A DNA stretch of 64,000 bases from Serratia liquefaciens (GCA_012719855.1 JAAXZN010000044.1:62001-126000); one strand, 5' to 3'; shown: positions 24,652-33,915, counted from the stretch's first letter. Notes: generated from the letters alone by a model not told the origin. Made by a program: numbers and translations.

Positions 24652-25431
24652 TTACTTCACCGTTACGTCAATATCGCCAAAATATTTTTTCGCCAGCTCG
24701 CTCACCGTGCCTTGCTGCTTCACTTTGACGATCGCCTCATTCAGTTTTTTCTTCAGCGCCTCATCGCCTTTACGCAGGCCGAAAGCAATGCCCTCGCCAA
24801 GGATTTTGTCGTCGCTGACCGCATCGCCGACGAAGGCGAAGCCCTTGCCGTCCGGGTGAGCCAGGAAGCCGCTTTGTCCCGACGGGGCCATCACCAGCGT
24901 GGCGTCGAGACGCCCGGCGGTCAGGTCCAGATAGGCCTGGTTCTGATCCTGATAAGACACCACGTCCACGCCCTGCGGCGCCCAGTGAGCCTTGGCATAA
25001 GTCTCCTGAATCGAGCCTTGCAGCACGCCGACGTGTTTGCCTGCCAGCGAGGTGGCGTTCGGCAACAGGCCGCTGTCGGCCTTGGCGATCAGGCGGTTCG
25101 GTACCTGATAGATTGAATCGGTGAAGTCGATGGCCTGACGACGCTGATCGGTAACGTTCATCGCCGAATTGATGGCGTCAAACTTGCGCGCCTTCAGCGC
25201 CGGGATCAGGCTGTCGAAAGAGGTTTCGACCCAGCTGCATTTCAACTGGGCGGCGGCGCAAACGGCATTGCCCAGATCGATATCAAAACCGACGAGCTGA
25301 CCGCTGGCAGATTTGGATTCAAACGGTGGGTACAGCGCTTCCAGGCCAAAACGCAAGGTGTTTTCCGCCGCCAGCGTGGAACCGGCGGCCAGCAGGCAGC
25401 CTGCGGCGATCAACGTTTTCAGTGATTTCAT
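24652..25431 (-). CDS. basic amino-acid ABC solute-binding protein (HisJ/ArgT type)
   Basis: A 259-aa periplasmic binding protein with a signal peptide cut after LAA. The HisJ/LAO/ArtJ core is evident: RFGLEALYPPFE, VGFDIDLGNAVC, NVTDQRRQAIDFTDSI, GVLQGSIQETYA and the closing ELAKKYFGDIDVTVK. A Cys pair (CAAAQLKC) corresponds to the disulfide found in HisJ. No permease or ATPase gene is adjacent, so it may share another system's membrane parts. It follows the aminotransferase gene by 42 nt on the same strand. Confidence 0.88.
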   Translation of the reverse strand: MKSLKTLIAAGCLLAAGSTLAAENTLRFGLEALYPPFESKSASGQLVGFDIDLGNAVCAAAQLKCSWVETSFDSLIPALKARKFDAINSAMNVTDQRRQAIDFTDSIYQVPNRLIAKADSGLLPNATSLAGKHVGVLQGSIQETYAKAHWAPQGVDVVSYQDQNQAYLDLTAGRLDATLVMAPSGQSGFLAHPDGKGFAFVGDAVSDDKILGEGIAFGLRKGDEALKKKLNEAIVKVKQQGTVSELAKKYFGDIDVTVK

Positions 25432-25473
25432 ATTCAGAGCCCTTTTCCCATGGTCAAAGCAAAAGTGAATGCA

Positions 25474-26628
25474 TTACACCTGACACAGACGGCGTGCGCC
25501 CTCCAGCAGGGTCTGGTTATCTTTTGAAAAACTCAGTCGAATAATACCGGTATTGGTGCCGTCGCTGTAGAACGCCGACAGCGGGATAGTGGCGACTTTG
25601 GCTTCGCGGATCAGACGCACCGCAAAATCGTTGTCGCTTTCGCTGCTGAAACCGCTAAAGCGGGCCAGCATAAAGAAACTGCCACGGCTGGGCAGTAATT
25701 CAAAGCGCGAATCTTGCAGGGCGTTCGCCAGCAGGTCGCGTTTCTGCTGGTAGAAAGCCGCCAGCCCTAAATAACTTTGCGGATTAGCCAAGGCTTCGGC
25801 GAAGGCGTACTGCATCGGGGTATCGGCGGAAAACACCATAAACTGGTGTACCTTGCGGATCTCGTCCATCAGCGCCGCCGGTGCCATGCAGTAACCGACG
25901 CGCCAGCCGGTGACGTGATAGGTTTTGCCAAACGACGAAACGATCACGCTGCGTTCTGCCAGCTGCGGGTGGCGTGCCATGCTGTGATGAATATCGCCGT
26001 CGAACACCACGTGTTCGTAAACCTCGTCGGACAGAATGACGATATCGGTGTTGCGCGTCAGGGCGGTCAGTCGTTCGATATCATGTTCGCCAAACACGCT
26101 GCCGGTCGGGTTATGCGGGCTGTTGACGATGATCATCCGCGTTTTGCTGTTGATGGCGGCGGCGACTTGGTCCCAGTCAATATGCAGATCTTCCAGCGAC
26201 AGTTTGATGGCCACCGGGGTGGCGCCCTGCAGGCGTACGATCGGCGCGTAGCTGTCGAAGGCCGGTTCGAAATAAATCACCTCATCGCCTGGGTGCACCA
26301 ATGCGCTGATAGAGGAATACAATCCTTCACTGGCACTGGCTATGACCGTGATTTCTTCGTCAGCGTCATAGCGCGCGCCATACAATCGTTCAACTTTATC
26401 CGCCAGCGCGGTGCGTAATGCCGCCACGCCGCTCATTGGCGCATACTGGTTATGTCCTGCGCGCATGGCTTGCGACACAGCCTCAACCAACTGCGGTTCA
26501 CAGGCGAAGTTCGGTGCGCCCTGTGACAGATTCAGAGCCTGGTGTTCGGCGCTGAGCTGGCCGATAACGGTAAAAATAGTGGTGCCGACGTCCGGCAACT
26601 TCGAACGTTGTGAGCAGGCGCTCTGCAT
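25474..26628 (-). CDS. ybdL: PLP aminotransferase, YbdL-like (methionine aminotransferase)
   Basis: A 384-aa fold-type I aminotransferase. It aligns with E. coli YbdL: SKLPDVGTTIFT, LNLSQGAPNF, NQYAPMSGV, NSPHNPTGSV, SDEVYEH and the PLP lysine in SSFGKTYHVTGWR. YbdL prefers methionine, histidine and aromatic amino acids. The start at 26628 is set by alignment with YbdL; the longer frame adds 33 unsupported residues. It is divergent from a LysR regulator, 197 bp away, that may control it. Confidence 0.87.
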   Translation of the reverse strand: MQSACSQRSKLPDVGTTIFTVIGQLSAEHQALNLSQGAPNFACEPQLVEAVSQAMRAGHNQYAPMSGVAALRTALADKVERLYGARYDADEEITVIASASEGLYSSISALVHPGDEVIYFEPAFDSYAPIVRLQGATPVAIKLSLEDLHIDWDQVAAAINSKTRMIIVNSPHNPTGSVFGEHDIERLTALTRNTDIVILSDEVYEHVVFDGDIHHSMARHPQLAERSVIVSSFGKTYHVTGWRVGYCMAPAALMDEIRKVHQFMVFSADTPMQYAFAEALANPQSYLGLAAFYQQKRDLLANALQDSRFELLPSRGSFFMLARFSGFSSESDNDFAVRLIREAKVATIPLSAFYSDGTNTGIIRLSFSKDNQTLLEGARRLCQV

Positions 26629-26825
26629 GGGAGGCTCCAGGGGAAATGGGGGTATCGCTTGATTAAGCATCAATGACGGTAGGCCAACAAGGGAAAGTTT
26701 GTCATACTTGCCATGCACGGAGATCATGGCTTTTATCTTCTGCTCAACGCCCCGGCCATGCGGGATCGCCGTAGGGGACGCAGATATTCGTCCCGACCAT
26801 TTTCTGGGATTTCAAGGAGCTCGCC

Positions 26826-27755
26826 ATGTTGTCATCACTGCCGTCGCTCGACGTACTGAAAACCTTTTTGGTGGTGGCCCAGCGCCTTAATTTCACGCAT
26901 GCCGCCCAGAGTCTGCACCTGACGCAGGGCGCAGTCAGCCGGCAAATACTGGGGCTGGAACAGCATCTGGGTTATCCGTTGTTTAGCCGACGTGCGCGCG
27001 GTCTGACCCTGACGCCGCAGGGGGCCATGCTGCTGCCCCCGGTGCAGCAGGCCCTGGGGCTGCTGGATGAGGCGCTGACCAGAGTCGGCACTCAGCCCGG
27101 CACGCTGCGAATCAAATGCCCGACCTGCGCCATGCGCTGGGTGTTGCCGCGCATTATCCGGCTGCAAAATGAACGGCCGGAAATGCACATAGAGCTGACC
27201 GCTTCGGTGTCGCACGGGCTGGATTTCGGCGCGGAACATTTCGACGCCGCCGTGGTGTTCGGTCAGCCGCAGGGGAAAAAGCTGGCGGTACATCATCTGT
27301 TCGATGAAATTCTCACGCCGGTCTGCACGCCGATTTACCTGCCCGATTTATCCCGTCCGCCCACGTTGGCCGATCTGGCGGATAAGACGCTGTTGCATCC
27401 CACACGCGATCGCCGCGACTGGTTGTTGTGGCTAAAGGCGGCGGGGCAGGAGACGATGCCCTCCGGCAAGGGGCAGCATTTCGATACGCTCGATTTGGCG
27501 ATGAGCGCCGCGCTGCAGGGCTTTGGCATCGCCATCGGCGATTTGTGTTTGCTGGAGGAGGATATTCAGGCGCAGCGTATCGTGACGCCGTTCCCGCTCA
27601 GCGTGGTCAGCGGTGCGGCTTACTATTTGGTCTATCCTGAACAGGCAGTGCTGCCGCCGGCCTTAACCGCGCTGGTGGATTTCCTCGGCGATGAGGCGGC
27701 GCAAAGCCGTGCCCGGCTGCAAAACTATCGCCCGACCTGCGCTAACAGCTTGTAA
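26826..27755 (+). CDS. LysR-type regulator (GcvA-like)
   Basis: A 309-aa LysR regulator. The winged helix-turn-helix is at residues 7-65 (FLVVAQRLNFTHAAQSLHLTQGAVSRQILGLEQ), and the ligand-binding domain carries CPTCAMRWVLPRI and SAALQGFGIAIGD, as in the GcvA-like branch. It is divergent from the YbdL-like aminotransferase, the usual position for its target. The ligand is unknown. It starts behind AAGGAGCTCGCC. Confidence 0.9.
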   Translation: MLSSLPSLDVLKTFLVVAQRLNFTHAAQSLHLTQGAVSRQILGLEQHLGYPLFSRRARGLTLTPQGAMLLPPVQQALGLLDEALTRVGTQPGTLRIKCPTCAMRWVLPRIIRLQNERPEMHIELTASVSHGLDFGAEHFDAAVVFGQPQGKKLAVHHLFDEILTPVCTPIYLPDLSRPPTLADLADKTLLHPTRDRRDWLLWLKAAGQETMPSGKGQHFDTLDLAMSAALQGFGIAIGDLCLLEEDIQAQRIVTPFPLSVVSGAAYYLVYPEQAVLPPALTALVDFLGDEAAQSRARLQNYRPTCANSL

Positions 27756-27782
27756 CCTTTAACATTACAAAGTATTTCTGCG

Positions 27783-27814
27783 GTGAAAAGGAGTATGGCA
27801 CACTGCCTTTTCAC
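27783..27814. repeat. 9-bp inverted repeat before bglX
   Basis: GTGAAAAGG and CCTTTTCAC flank a 14-nt loop, 28 nt after the LysR stop. It could be a terminator of low quality or an operator for bglX. No U-tract follows. Confidence 0.5.
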
Positions 27815-27870
27815 GTCGATTAATCATCCCCGTCGCCGTCTGCGGCGGGAACATGCCTGAGATAAAAAAT

Positions 27871-30168
27871 ATGAAATGGCTTTGTGTGGTGAGTATGTTG
27901 TCCGGTCTGGCCATCAGCCCGGTTTTTGCGCAGGAAAGCGCCATAACGCAAGATGTTAATGCCCAGCAGCGCGATGCCTTTGTCTCCAACCTGATGAAAC
28001 AGATGACGCTGGAAGAAAAAATCGGCCAGCTGCGCTTAATCAGCGTCGGTCCGGACAACCCGAAAGAGGCGATCCGCGACGGCATCAGCAAGGGACAAAT
28101 CGGCGCCATCTTCAACACCGTCACCCGGCCGGATATCCGTGCCATGCAGGATCAGGCGATGCAGCTCAGCCGCCTGAAAATCCCGCTGTTCTTTGCCTAT
28201 GACGTGGTGCACGGCCAGCGCACCGTGTTCCCGATCAGCCTCGGGTTGGCGGCCAGCTTTGATCTGGAAGCCATCGCACTCAGCGGTCGGGTGTCGGCAC
28301 AGGAAGCCAGCGACGACGGCCTGAACATGACCTTCTCGCCGATGGTCGACATCACCCGCGATCCGCGTTGGGGTCGGGTCTCTGAAGGCTTCGGTGAAGA
28401 TACCTGGCTGGTCTCCAAAATCGCCAAGGTGATGGTGGACGCCTACCAAAACGGTGACCCGTCCAAGCCCGGCTCAATCATGGCCAGCGTGAAGCACTTC
28501 GCGCTGTACGGCGCCACCGAAGGCGGTCGCGACTACAATACCGTCGACATGAGCCCGTTGCGGATGTATCAGGACTATCTGCCACCTTATAAAGCAGCAG
28601 TGGATGCCGGCAGCGGTGGCGTTATGGTGTCGCTCAATTCGGTAAACGGTATTCCGGCTACCGCTAACCCGTGGCTGCTGAAGGACCTGCTGCGCGATCG
28701 GTGGGGTTTCAAGGGCATCACCATCAGCGACCACGGTGCGATTAAAGAGCTGATCAAACATGGCGTGGCTGCGGACGCACGTGATGCAGTACGGCTGGCG
28801 ATCACCTCCGGCGTCGACATGAGCATGAGCGACGAATATTACGACCAATACCTGCCGGGGCTGGTGAAAGACGGGCTGGTGTCGGAAAGCGACATTGACC
28901 GTGCCTGTCGCGACGTGTTGAACACCAAATATGATATGGGCCTGTTTAAAGACCCTTACACCCATCTTGGCCCGGTCGGTTCCGACCCGCAGGACACCAA
29001 TGCCGAAAGCCGCCTGCACCGTGCCGAAGCGCGCGTGATCGCACGTAAAACCATGGTGCTGCTGAAGAATGACCGGCAGACATTGCCGCTGAGCAAGCAG
29101 GCGACCATTGCGCTGGTCGGGCCGATGGCCGACAGCCAGCGTGACGTGATGGGCAGCTGGTCGGCGGCCGGGGTGATTAAACAGTCGGTGACCCTCCGCG
29201 AAGGGCTGGAACGTGCGGTGGGCGACAAGGCGAAAATTCTCTACGCCAAAGGGGCCAACGTCACTCAGGACAAAAGCATTATCGACTACCTGAACGAGTA
29301 TGAGCCGGCGGTGGTGTTTGACCCCCGTCCACCGCAGCAGATGATTGACGAAGCGGTGCAGGCGGCGAAGAAAGCCGACGTGGTGGTGGCGGTAGTGGGG
29401 GAATCGCAGGGCATGGCGCATGAAGCTTCCAGCCGGGCCGATATCACCATTCCTCAAAGCCAGCGTGATTTGATTGCCGCGCTGAAAGCCACCGGCAAGC
29501 CATTGGTATTGGTGCTGATGAACGGCCGTCCGCTGGCGCTGAGTTGGGAAAGCCAGCAGGCGGATGCGATGTTGGAAACCTGGTACAGCGGCACCGAAGG
29601 CGGTAATGCGGTTGCCGACGTGCTGTTTGGCGATTACAACCCGTCGGGCAAGTTACCGATGACTTTCCCGCGTTCGGTCGGTCAGATCCCGATGTACTAC
29701 AACCACCTGAACACCGGCCGCCCGTTCGGCAAGGAAAACCCGGGCAAGTACACCTCGCGCTACTTTGATTCGCCAAACGGGCCGCTATATCCCTTCGGTT
29801 ATGGCCTGAGCTACACCAGCTTCAGCCTGTCGGACCTGAAACTTTCCAGCCCGACAATGGCGCGCAACGGCAAGATCACCGCCAGCGTCACGCTGAAGAA
29901 CACCGGTAAATATGATGGCGCTACCGTAGTGCAACTGTATCTGCAGGACGTGACCGCCTCGGTCAGCCGTCCGGTAAAAGAGCTGCGCAACTTTAAAAAA
30001 GTGATGCTGAAAGCGGGCCAGGCGCAGACCGTTGAGCTGCCGATCACCGAAGAGGATCTCAAGTTCTATAACGCCAGCCTGAAATGGGGCGCGGAACCGG
30101 GCAAGTTTAACGTGATGGTAGGTCTGGATTCTGACAACGTTCAGGCACAGAGCTTTACGCTGAAGTAG
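27871..30168 (+). CDS. bglX: periplasmic beta-glucosidase BglX
   Basis: A 765-aa glycoside hydrolase family 3 enzyme that hydrolyses beta-glucosides in the periplasm. The signal peptide (MKWLCVVSMLSG ... VFAQ) matches the E. coli start MKWLC, which fixes the start at 27871 rather than the ATG six codons upstream. The nucleophile Asp lies in GITISDHGA; the N-terminal barrel (PMVDITRDPRWGRVSEGFGED), the C-terminal sandwich and the fibronectin-III-like end domain (YDGATVVQLYLQD) follow. The length equals E. coli BglX (765 aa). Confidence 0.96.
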   Translation: MKWLCVVSMLSGLAISPVFAQESAITQDVNAQQRDAFVSNLMKQMTLEEKIGQLRLISVGPDNPKEAIRDGISKGQIGAIFNTVTRPDIRAMQDQAMQLSRLKIPLFFAYDVVHGQRTVFPISLGLAASFDLEAIALSGRVSAQEASDDGLNMTFSPMVDITRDPRWGRVSEGFGEDTWLVSKIAKVMVDAYQNGDPSKPGSIMASVKHFALYGATEGGRDYNTVDMSPLRMYQDYLPPYKAAVDAGSGGVMVSLNSVNGIPATANPWLLKDLLRDRWGFKGITISDHGAIKELIKHGVAADARDAVRLAITSGVDMSMSDEYYDQYLPGLVKDGLVSESDIDRACRDVLNTKYDMGLFKDPYTHLGPVGSDPQDTNAESRLHRAEARVIARKTMVLLKNDRQTLPLSKQATIALVGPMADSQRDVMGSWSAAGVIKQSVTLREGLERAVGDKAKILYAKGANVTQDKSIIDYLNEYEPAVVFDPRPPQQMIDEAVQAAKKADVVVAVVGESQGMAHEASSRADITIPQSQRDLIAALKATGKPLVLVLMNGRPLALSWESQQADAMLETWYSGTEGGNAVADVLFGDYNPSGKLPMTFPRSVGQIPMYYNHLNTGRPFGKENPGKYTSRYFDSPNGPLYPFGYGLSYTSFSLSDLKLSSPTMARNGKITASVTLKNTGKYDGATVVQLYLQDVTASVSRPVKELRNFKKVMLKAGQAQTVELPITEEDLKFYNASLKWGAEPGKFNVMVGLDSDNVQAQSFTLK

Positions 30169-30179
30169 TTGCCTTATGA

Positions 30180-30205
30180 CCCTCCCTCATGGCTGTGAGG
30201 GAGGG
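30180..30205 (+). terminator. hairpin after bglX
   Basis: CCCTCCCTCA-tggctg-TGAGGGAGGG, a perfect 10-bp stem, 11 nt after the stop. The T-run (ATTTTTA) begins 7 nt beyond the stem, so the terminator is imperfect. Confidence 0.6.
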
Positions 30206-30306
30206 CTCGTCATTTTTAGCACTTCGTCCCCTGCCATGTTTTACCCTTCTGATAGCTGCGCAGGGGATCCTGTTGTTTTGATCCCGCTGATTGTTTCGCC
30301 ACGGCT

Positions 30307-30334
30307 ATCGCTATATCATTTTATATATAACGAT
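30307..30334 (+). promoter_or_regulatory. ModE (molybdate) operator
   Basis: The 28-nt dyad reads ATCGCTATATC, six bases, TATATAACGAT. That matches the published ModE recognition pattern (ATCGNTATATA-N6-TATATAACGAT) at all but one fixed position. It sits 18 nt before the start of the binding-protein gene, over the likely promoter (a GATAAT lies at 30332-30337), a position suited to repression by ModE-molybdate. Confidence 0.85.
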
Positions 30335-30352
30335 AATCCACCGGAAACTCTC

Positions 30353-31393
30353 ATGTTCAAACGCTTGTTGATGATTTTTATTCTTTTCTCTTCCGCCGCG
30401 CAGGCGGATCGCCAGGTCACCGACCAACTCAACAGACAGGTCACATTACCCGATACCATTACCCGTGCGGTGGTGTTGCAACACCAAACCCTGAACCTGT
30501 TGGTGCAGCTCGACGCGCTACCGCAGGTGGTGGGTGTGCTCAGCAGTTGGAAGAAACAGCTGGGGCCAAATTATCTGCGGCTGGCACCTGGGTTGGCGAA
30601 GATGCCGATGCCGGGCGATCTCACCTCGGTGAATATCGAAAGCCTGCTCAGCCTGCACCCGCAGGTGGTGTTTGTCGCTAACTACGCACCGCCGGAAATG
30701 ATTGCCCAGATTGAACGGGCCGGTATTCCGGTGGTGGCTATTTCGTTGCGCCGTGAGGCGGCGGATCAGGCCGGGAAAATGAACCCGGTACTCAATGATG
30801 AGGATCAGGCCTATAACCTTGGCTTGCAGGACGGTATCCGTCTGATCGGCACGGTAATGGGGCACCAGCCGCAGGCAGAGGCGATGATCCAGGACGTTTT
30901 TCAGCAGAGAAATCTGGTGGCCGACCGGCTGCGAGACCTGCCTGCGGACCAACGGGTTCGGGTGTATATGGCCAATCCGGATTTAACCACTTATGGATCG
31001 GGCAAATACACCGGACTGATGATGCAGCATGCCGGTGCGCTAAACGTGGCGGCGAAGGATATTCAGGGCTTCAAGCAGGTATCGATTGAAGACGTGCTGA
31101 AATGGAACCCGGCGGTGATTTTCGTACAGGAGCGTTATCCCGAGGTGGTGCAGCAAATCCTCAGTTCGCCGCAGTGGCAGGGGATTGACGCGGTAAAAAA
31201 TAAACGCGTCTATCTGATGCCGGAATACGCCAAAGCCTGGGGCTACCCGATGCCGGAAGCGTTGGCGCTGGGTGAACTTTGGATGGCGAAAAAGCTGTAT
31301 CCGCAGCGTTTTAGCGACGTTAATTTGCAACAGCGGGTGGATGCCTATTACCGGCAGTATTATCGCAGCAGCTGTTGCCAGAGCGATCAATGA
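30353..31393 (+). CDS. molA: molybdate/tungstate-type cluster A-III binding protein (MolA-like)
   Basis: A 346-aa periplasmic binding protein with a signal peptide (MFKRLLMIFILFSSAAQA). It belongs to the FepB/BtuF (cluster A-III) fold with the rigid-helix linker, and pieces such as VVGVLSSWKKQ and NIESLLSLHPQVVFVAN are visible. Haemophilus MolA shows that this fold can bind molybdate and tungstate. The ModE operator directly upstream and the ModA-like gene at the operon end support the same ligand here. The start at 30353 is set by the signal peptide. It overlaps the permease gene (ATGA). Siderophore uptake is the alternative. Confidence 0.78.
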   Translation: MFKRLLMIFILFSSAAQADRQVTDQLNRQVTLPDTITRAVVLQHQTLNLLVQLDALPQVVGVLSSWKKQLGPNYLRLAPGLAKMPMPGDLTSVNIESLLSLHPQVVFVANYAPPEMIAQIERAGIPVVAISLRREAADQAGKMNPVLNDEDQAYNLGLQDGIRLIGTVMGHQPQAEAMIQDVFQQRNLVADRLRDLPADQRVRVYMANPDLTTYGSGKYTGLMMQHAGALNVAAKDIQGFKQVSIEDVLKWNPAVIFVQERYPEVVQQILSSPQWQGIDAVKNKRVYLMPEYAKAWGYPMPEALALGELWMAKKLYPQRFSDVNLQQRVDAYYRQYYRSSCCQSDQ

Positions 31394-32388
31394 GGCTTGG
31401 CTGGCTGCTCCTGCTGACGTTGCTTTGCGCGCTGCTGTCGTTGGGTATTGGCCGCTACCCGGTGTCGGCAGCCCACAGTCTGATGATCCTGCTGGAGCCG
31501 CTGACCGGCCCGCAAGGCGGTATCGATGCGGTTCAACGCCAGGTGATTCTGGGCGTACGCGTCCCCAGAGTGTTATTGGCGATGGGGGCCGGAGCCTCAC
31601 TGGCTCTGTGCGGAGCCGCGCTGCAAGGCGTCTTTCGTAACCCGTTGGTCGATCCGCATATTATCGGCGTCTCTTCCGGTGCGGCCTTTGGCGGTACGCT
31701 GGCGATTCTGCTCAGCCTGCCGATGATCGCACTTTTGCTGTCGGCTTTTGTGTTCGGCATGGCCGCGCTACTGCTGATTTTCGCCATTACCAGCGCCATC
31801 GCACGGCGCAATATCTTGTCGCTGGTGTTGGCCGGGGTGATCCTCAGCGGCTTTTTCTCCGCCTGCGTCAGCCTGCTGCAATATCTGGCCGATACCGAAG
31901 AAAAACTGCCGAGCATCGTGTTCTGGCTGCTGGGCAGTTTCGCTACCGCCGACGATAACAAACTGTTGATGCTGTTCCTGCCGCTGCTGTTGGCCGGCGG
32001 GCTGTTGGTGGCATTGCGCTGGCGCATCAATCTGTTGTCGCTGGGGGATGAAGATGCCGCCGCGTTGGGCATTAACGTCGAGCGCACCCGCTGGCTGATC
32101 CTGACGTTGTGCGCCGCGATTGTCGCCGCGCAGGTGGCGGTCAGCGGCAGCATTGGCTGGGTCGGGTTGGTTATTCCGCACGTCGCCCGGCTGCTGGTCG
32201 GCCCCGATCACCGCCGTCTTTTGCCGGCTTCTCTGTGTTTGGGGGCACTTTATATGGTGTTGATCGACGACCTTGCGCGCACGCTGAGCAGCAGTGAAAT
32301 TCCGCTGGGTATTTTAACGGCATTGATTGGTGCACCGCTGTTTGCGTTGCTGTTACGTCGCGCGCAACTGAGGGGCTGGCATGGCTGA
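31390..32388 (+). CDS. molB: FecCD-type permease of the molybdate-type importer (MolB-like)
   Basis: A 332-aa permease with about ten membrane spans of the FecCD/BtuC family: RVPRVLLAMGAGASLALCGAALQG, NPLVDPHIIGVSSGAAFGG and GWVGLVIPHVARLLVG are diagnostic. A start at 31390 overlaps the binding-protein stop by 4 nt; a TTG five codons earlier is open but unlikely. It overlaps the ATPase gene by 8 nt. Its homodimer would form the transport channel, as in Haemophilus MolBC. Confidence 0.85.
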   Translation: MRLGWLLLLTLLCALLSLGIGRYPVSAAHSLMILLEPLTGPQGGIDAVQRQVILGVRVPRVLLAMGAGASLALCGAALQGVFRNPLVDPHIIGVSSGAAFGGTLAILLSLPMIALLLSAFVFGMAALLLIFAITSAIARRNILSLVLAGVILSGFFSACVSLLQYLADTEEKLPSIVFWLLGSFATADDNKLLMLFLPLLLAGGLLVALRWRINLLSLGDEDAAALGINVERTRWLILTLCAAIVAAQVAVSGSIGWVGLVIPHVARLLVGPDHRRLLPASLCLGALYMVLIDDLARTLSSSEIPLGILTALIGAPLFALLLRRAQLRGWHG

Positions 32389-33160
32389 GACATTACTGAA
32401 GGTCGAGGATCTCAGCTTTGGTTGGCCCGGCCAAGCGCCTTTATTTAACGTGCTGAGCCTGCAATTGTCGCGTGGCGAAGTCTTGGCGGTGCTGGGCCCC
32501 AACGGGCGCGGTAAAAGCACCTTGATGCAGCTGCTGCTCGGTACCCTGCCGCTGCAGCAGGGGGCGGTTGAATGTGTCGGCGGCATCGGTTTTGTGCCGC
32601 AGCATTTCACGGCGCCTTTTGCCTATCGGGTGCTGGATATCGTGCTGATGGGGCGGGCGCGTTACGTGGGGTTGTTCCGTTCCCCTTCGGCGCAGGATCA
32701 CCGATTGGCGAAAGACGCCCTGCAGTCGTTGGATATGCTGGAGTTTGCCGAACGCGAATTTGGCAGTTTGTCCGGCGGGCAGCGGCAACTGGTGCTGATT
32801 GCCCGCGCGTTGGCGATGAGCTGCGAGGTGCTGATACTGGATGAACCCACTTCGGCATTGGATCTTCATCACCAGGATCGGGTGCTGAGCCTGATCTCGT
32901 CACTGGCGCGGGAACGGCAGATGGCGGTGATGTTTTCGACCCATCAGCCCAATCATGCCCATGCGGGGGCCGATCGCGCGCTGTTGCTGGGGGCGGTTGG
33001 GCAGCATCAAATCGGCCCCTGCGATGCGGTGCTGACGGCCCAGCGCTTGTCACCACTGTTTGATTTGGCGATTGAACGGGTAGCCTTGCAGATCGAAGGC
33101 CGGCAGTTTGAAACGCTGGTGCCTCTGTATCGTAGCCAAAGGGAGCGTCAGGATGGGTAA
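32381..33160 (+). CDS. molC: ATP-binding protein of the molybdate-type importer (MolC-like)
   Basis: A 259-aa ABC ATPase of the FepC/MolC group. Walker A reads GPNGRGKST (about residue 38), the signature LSGGQRQLV, Walker B VLILDEPTSALD and the switch His STHQ. It overlaps both its neighbours (permease by 8 nt, ModA-like by 8 nt), which implies tight co-translation. The operon controlled by the ModE box contains four genes from 30353 to 33884. Confidence 0.86.
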   Translation: MAETLLKVEDLSFGWPGQAPLFNVLSLQLSRGEVLAVLGPNGRGKSTLMQLLLGTLPLQQGAVECVGGIGFVPQHFTAPFAYRVLDIVLMGRARYVGLFRSPSAQDHRLAKDALQSLDMLEFAEREFGSLSGGQRQLVLIARALAMSCEVLILDEPTSALDLHHQDRVLSLISSLARERQMAVMFSTHQPNHAHAGADRALLLGAVGQHQIGPCDAVLTAQRLSPLFDLAIERVALQIEGRQFETLVPLYRSQRERQDG

Positions 33161-33884
33161 TATTCAGCTGTTTGCCGCCGGTAGCCTGCGCGTGGCCTTT
33201 GGGCCCTTGTTGGCTGCGTTTCAGGCACAAACCGGCGAGGTTGTGGATGCGGTATTTGGTCCCGCAGGCCTGCTGCGCCAGCGCATCGAAGCCGGAGAAC
33301 GCCCGCATATTTTCGCGTCGGCCAATCTGCTGCATCCGCAGCGGCTGGTGGACCTGCATTTATCGCCACGGGTACAAACTTTTGCCCGCAACCGGTTATG
33401 CGCCACGATGCGCAATATTGCCGGGTTGACCGAGCGCCCGTTGCTGGAGGTACTGCTGGACACTCGCTGGCGGGTAGCAACCTCAACGCCGGGCGCCGAT
33501 CCTTCCGGCGACTATGCGCTGCAACTGTTTGAGCGTATTGAGCTGTTGGCACCGGGGCAGGGCGTCGCCTTGCAGCAGCGGGCTTTGGCGTTGGTAGGCG
33601 GGCCCGATTCGGCCCCGCTGCCTGCGAACCGACCCGCAGCTGAGTATCTGCTCAACAGCGGGCAGGCAGATATCTTCCTCGGTTACGCCAGCTATGCTGC
33701 GGCGTTGGCGAGGTTTCCCGAGCTGGTGGTGCGGCAGTTACCGCCTTCGCTGACGATTGAGGCCGACTATGGTCTGTGTCTGTTGGATGGACGGGCACAG
33801 CCCTTGGCCGGGTTTATTCTGGCGGAACAGGGGCAGGCGATACTGCGTGAACAGGGGTTTTTACCTGCCAACCTGATGAGCTAA
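33153..33884 (+). CDS. ModA-like protein without signal peptide
   Basis: A 243-aa protein with the molybdate-binding (ModA) architecture: FAAGSLRVAFGPLLAAF at the start, FGPAGLLRQRIEAGERPHIFASANL and a ligand-contacting ADIFLGY. It begins MGNIQLFAAG with no hydrophobic leader, so it is probably cytosolic. Cytosolic ModA relatives are unusual: the family is normally periplasmic. Possible roles are an intracellular molybdate buffer or a sensor; this is inference. It overlaps the ATPase stop. An upstream start in the same frame overlaps the ATPase and adds no signal peptide. Confidence 0.75.
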   Translation: MGNIQLFAAGSLRVAFGPLLAAFQAQTGEVVDAVFGPAGLLRQRIEAGERPHIFASANLLHPQRLVDLHLSPRVQTFARNRLCATMRNIAGLTERPLLEVLLDTRWRVATSTPGADPSGDYALQLFERIELLAPGQGVALQQRALALVGGPDSAPLPANRPAAEYLLNSGQADIFLGYASYAAALARFPELVVRQLPPSLTIEADYGLCLLDGRAQPLAGFILAEQGQAILREQGFLPANLMS

Positions 33885-33887
33885 TGG

Positions 33888-33911
33888 CTTATTAAGTTGG
33901 CAGGTTAAGAG
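33888..33911. repeat. CTTATTAAG copy downstream of the RHH gene
   Basis: CTTATTAAG (33888-33896) then TTGGCAGGTTAAG, in the short spacer between the ModA-like gene and the ribbon-helix-helix gene. It equals the core of the repeats upstream of the ParA gene. Confidence 0.45.
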
Positions 33912-33915
33912 GCCA

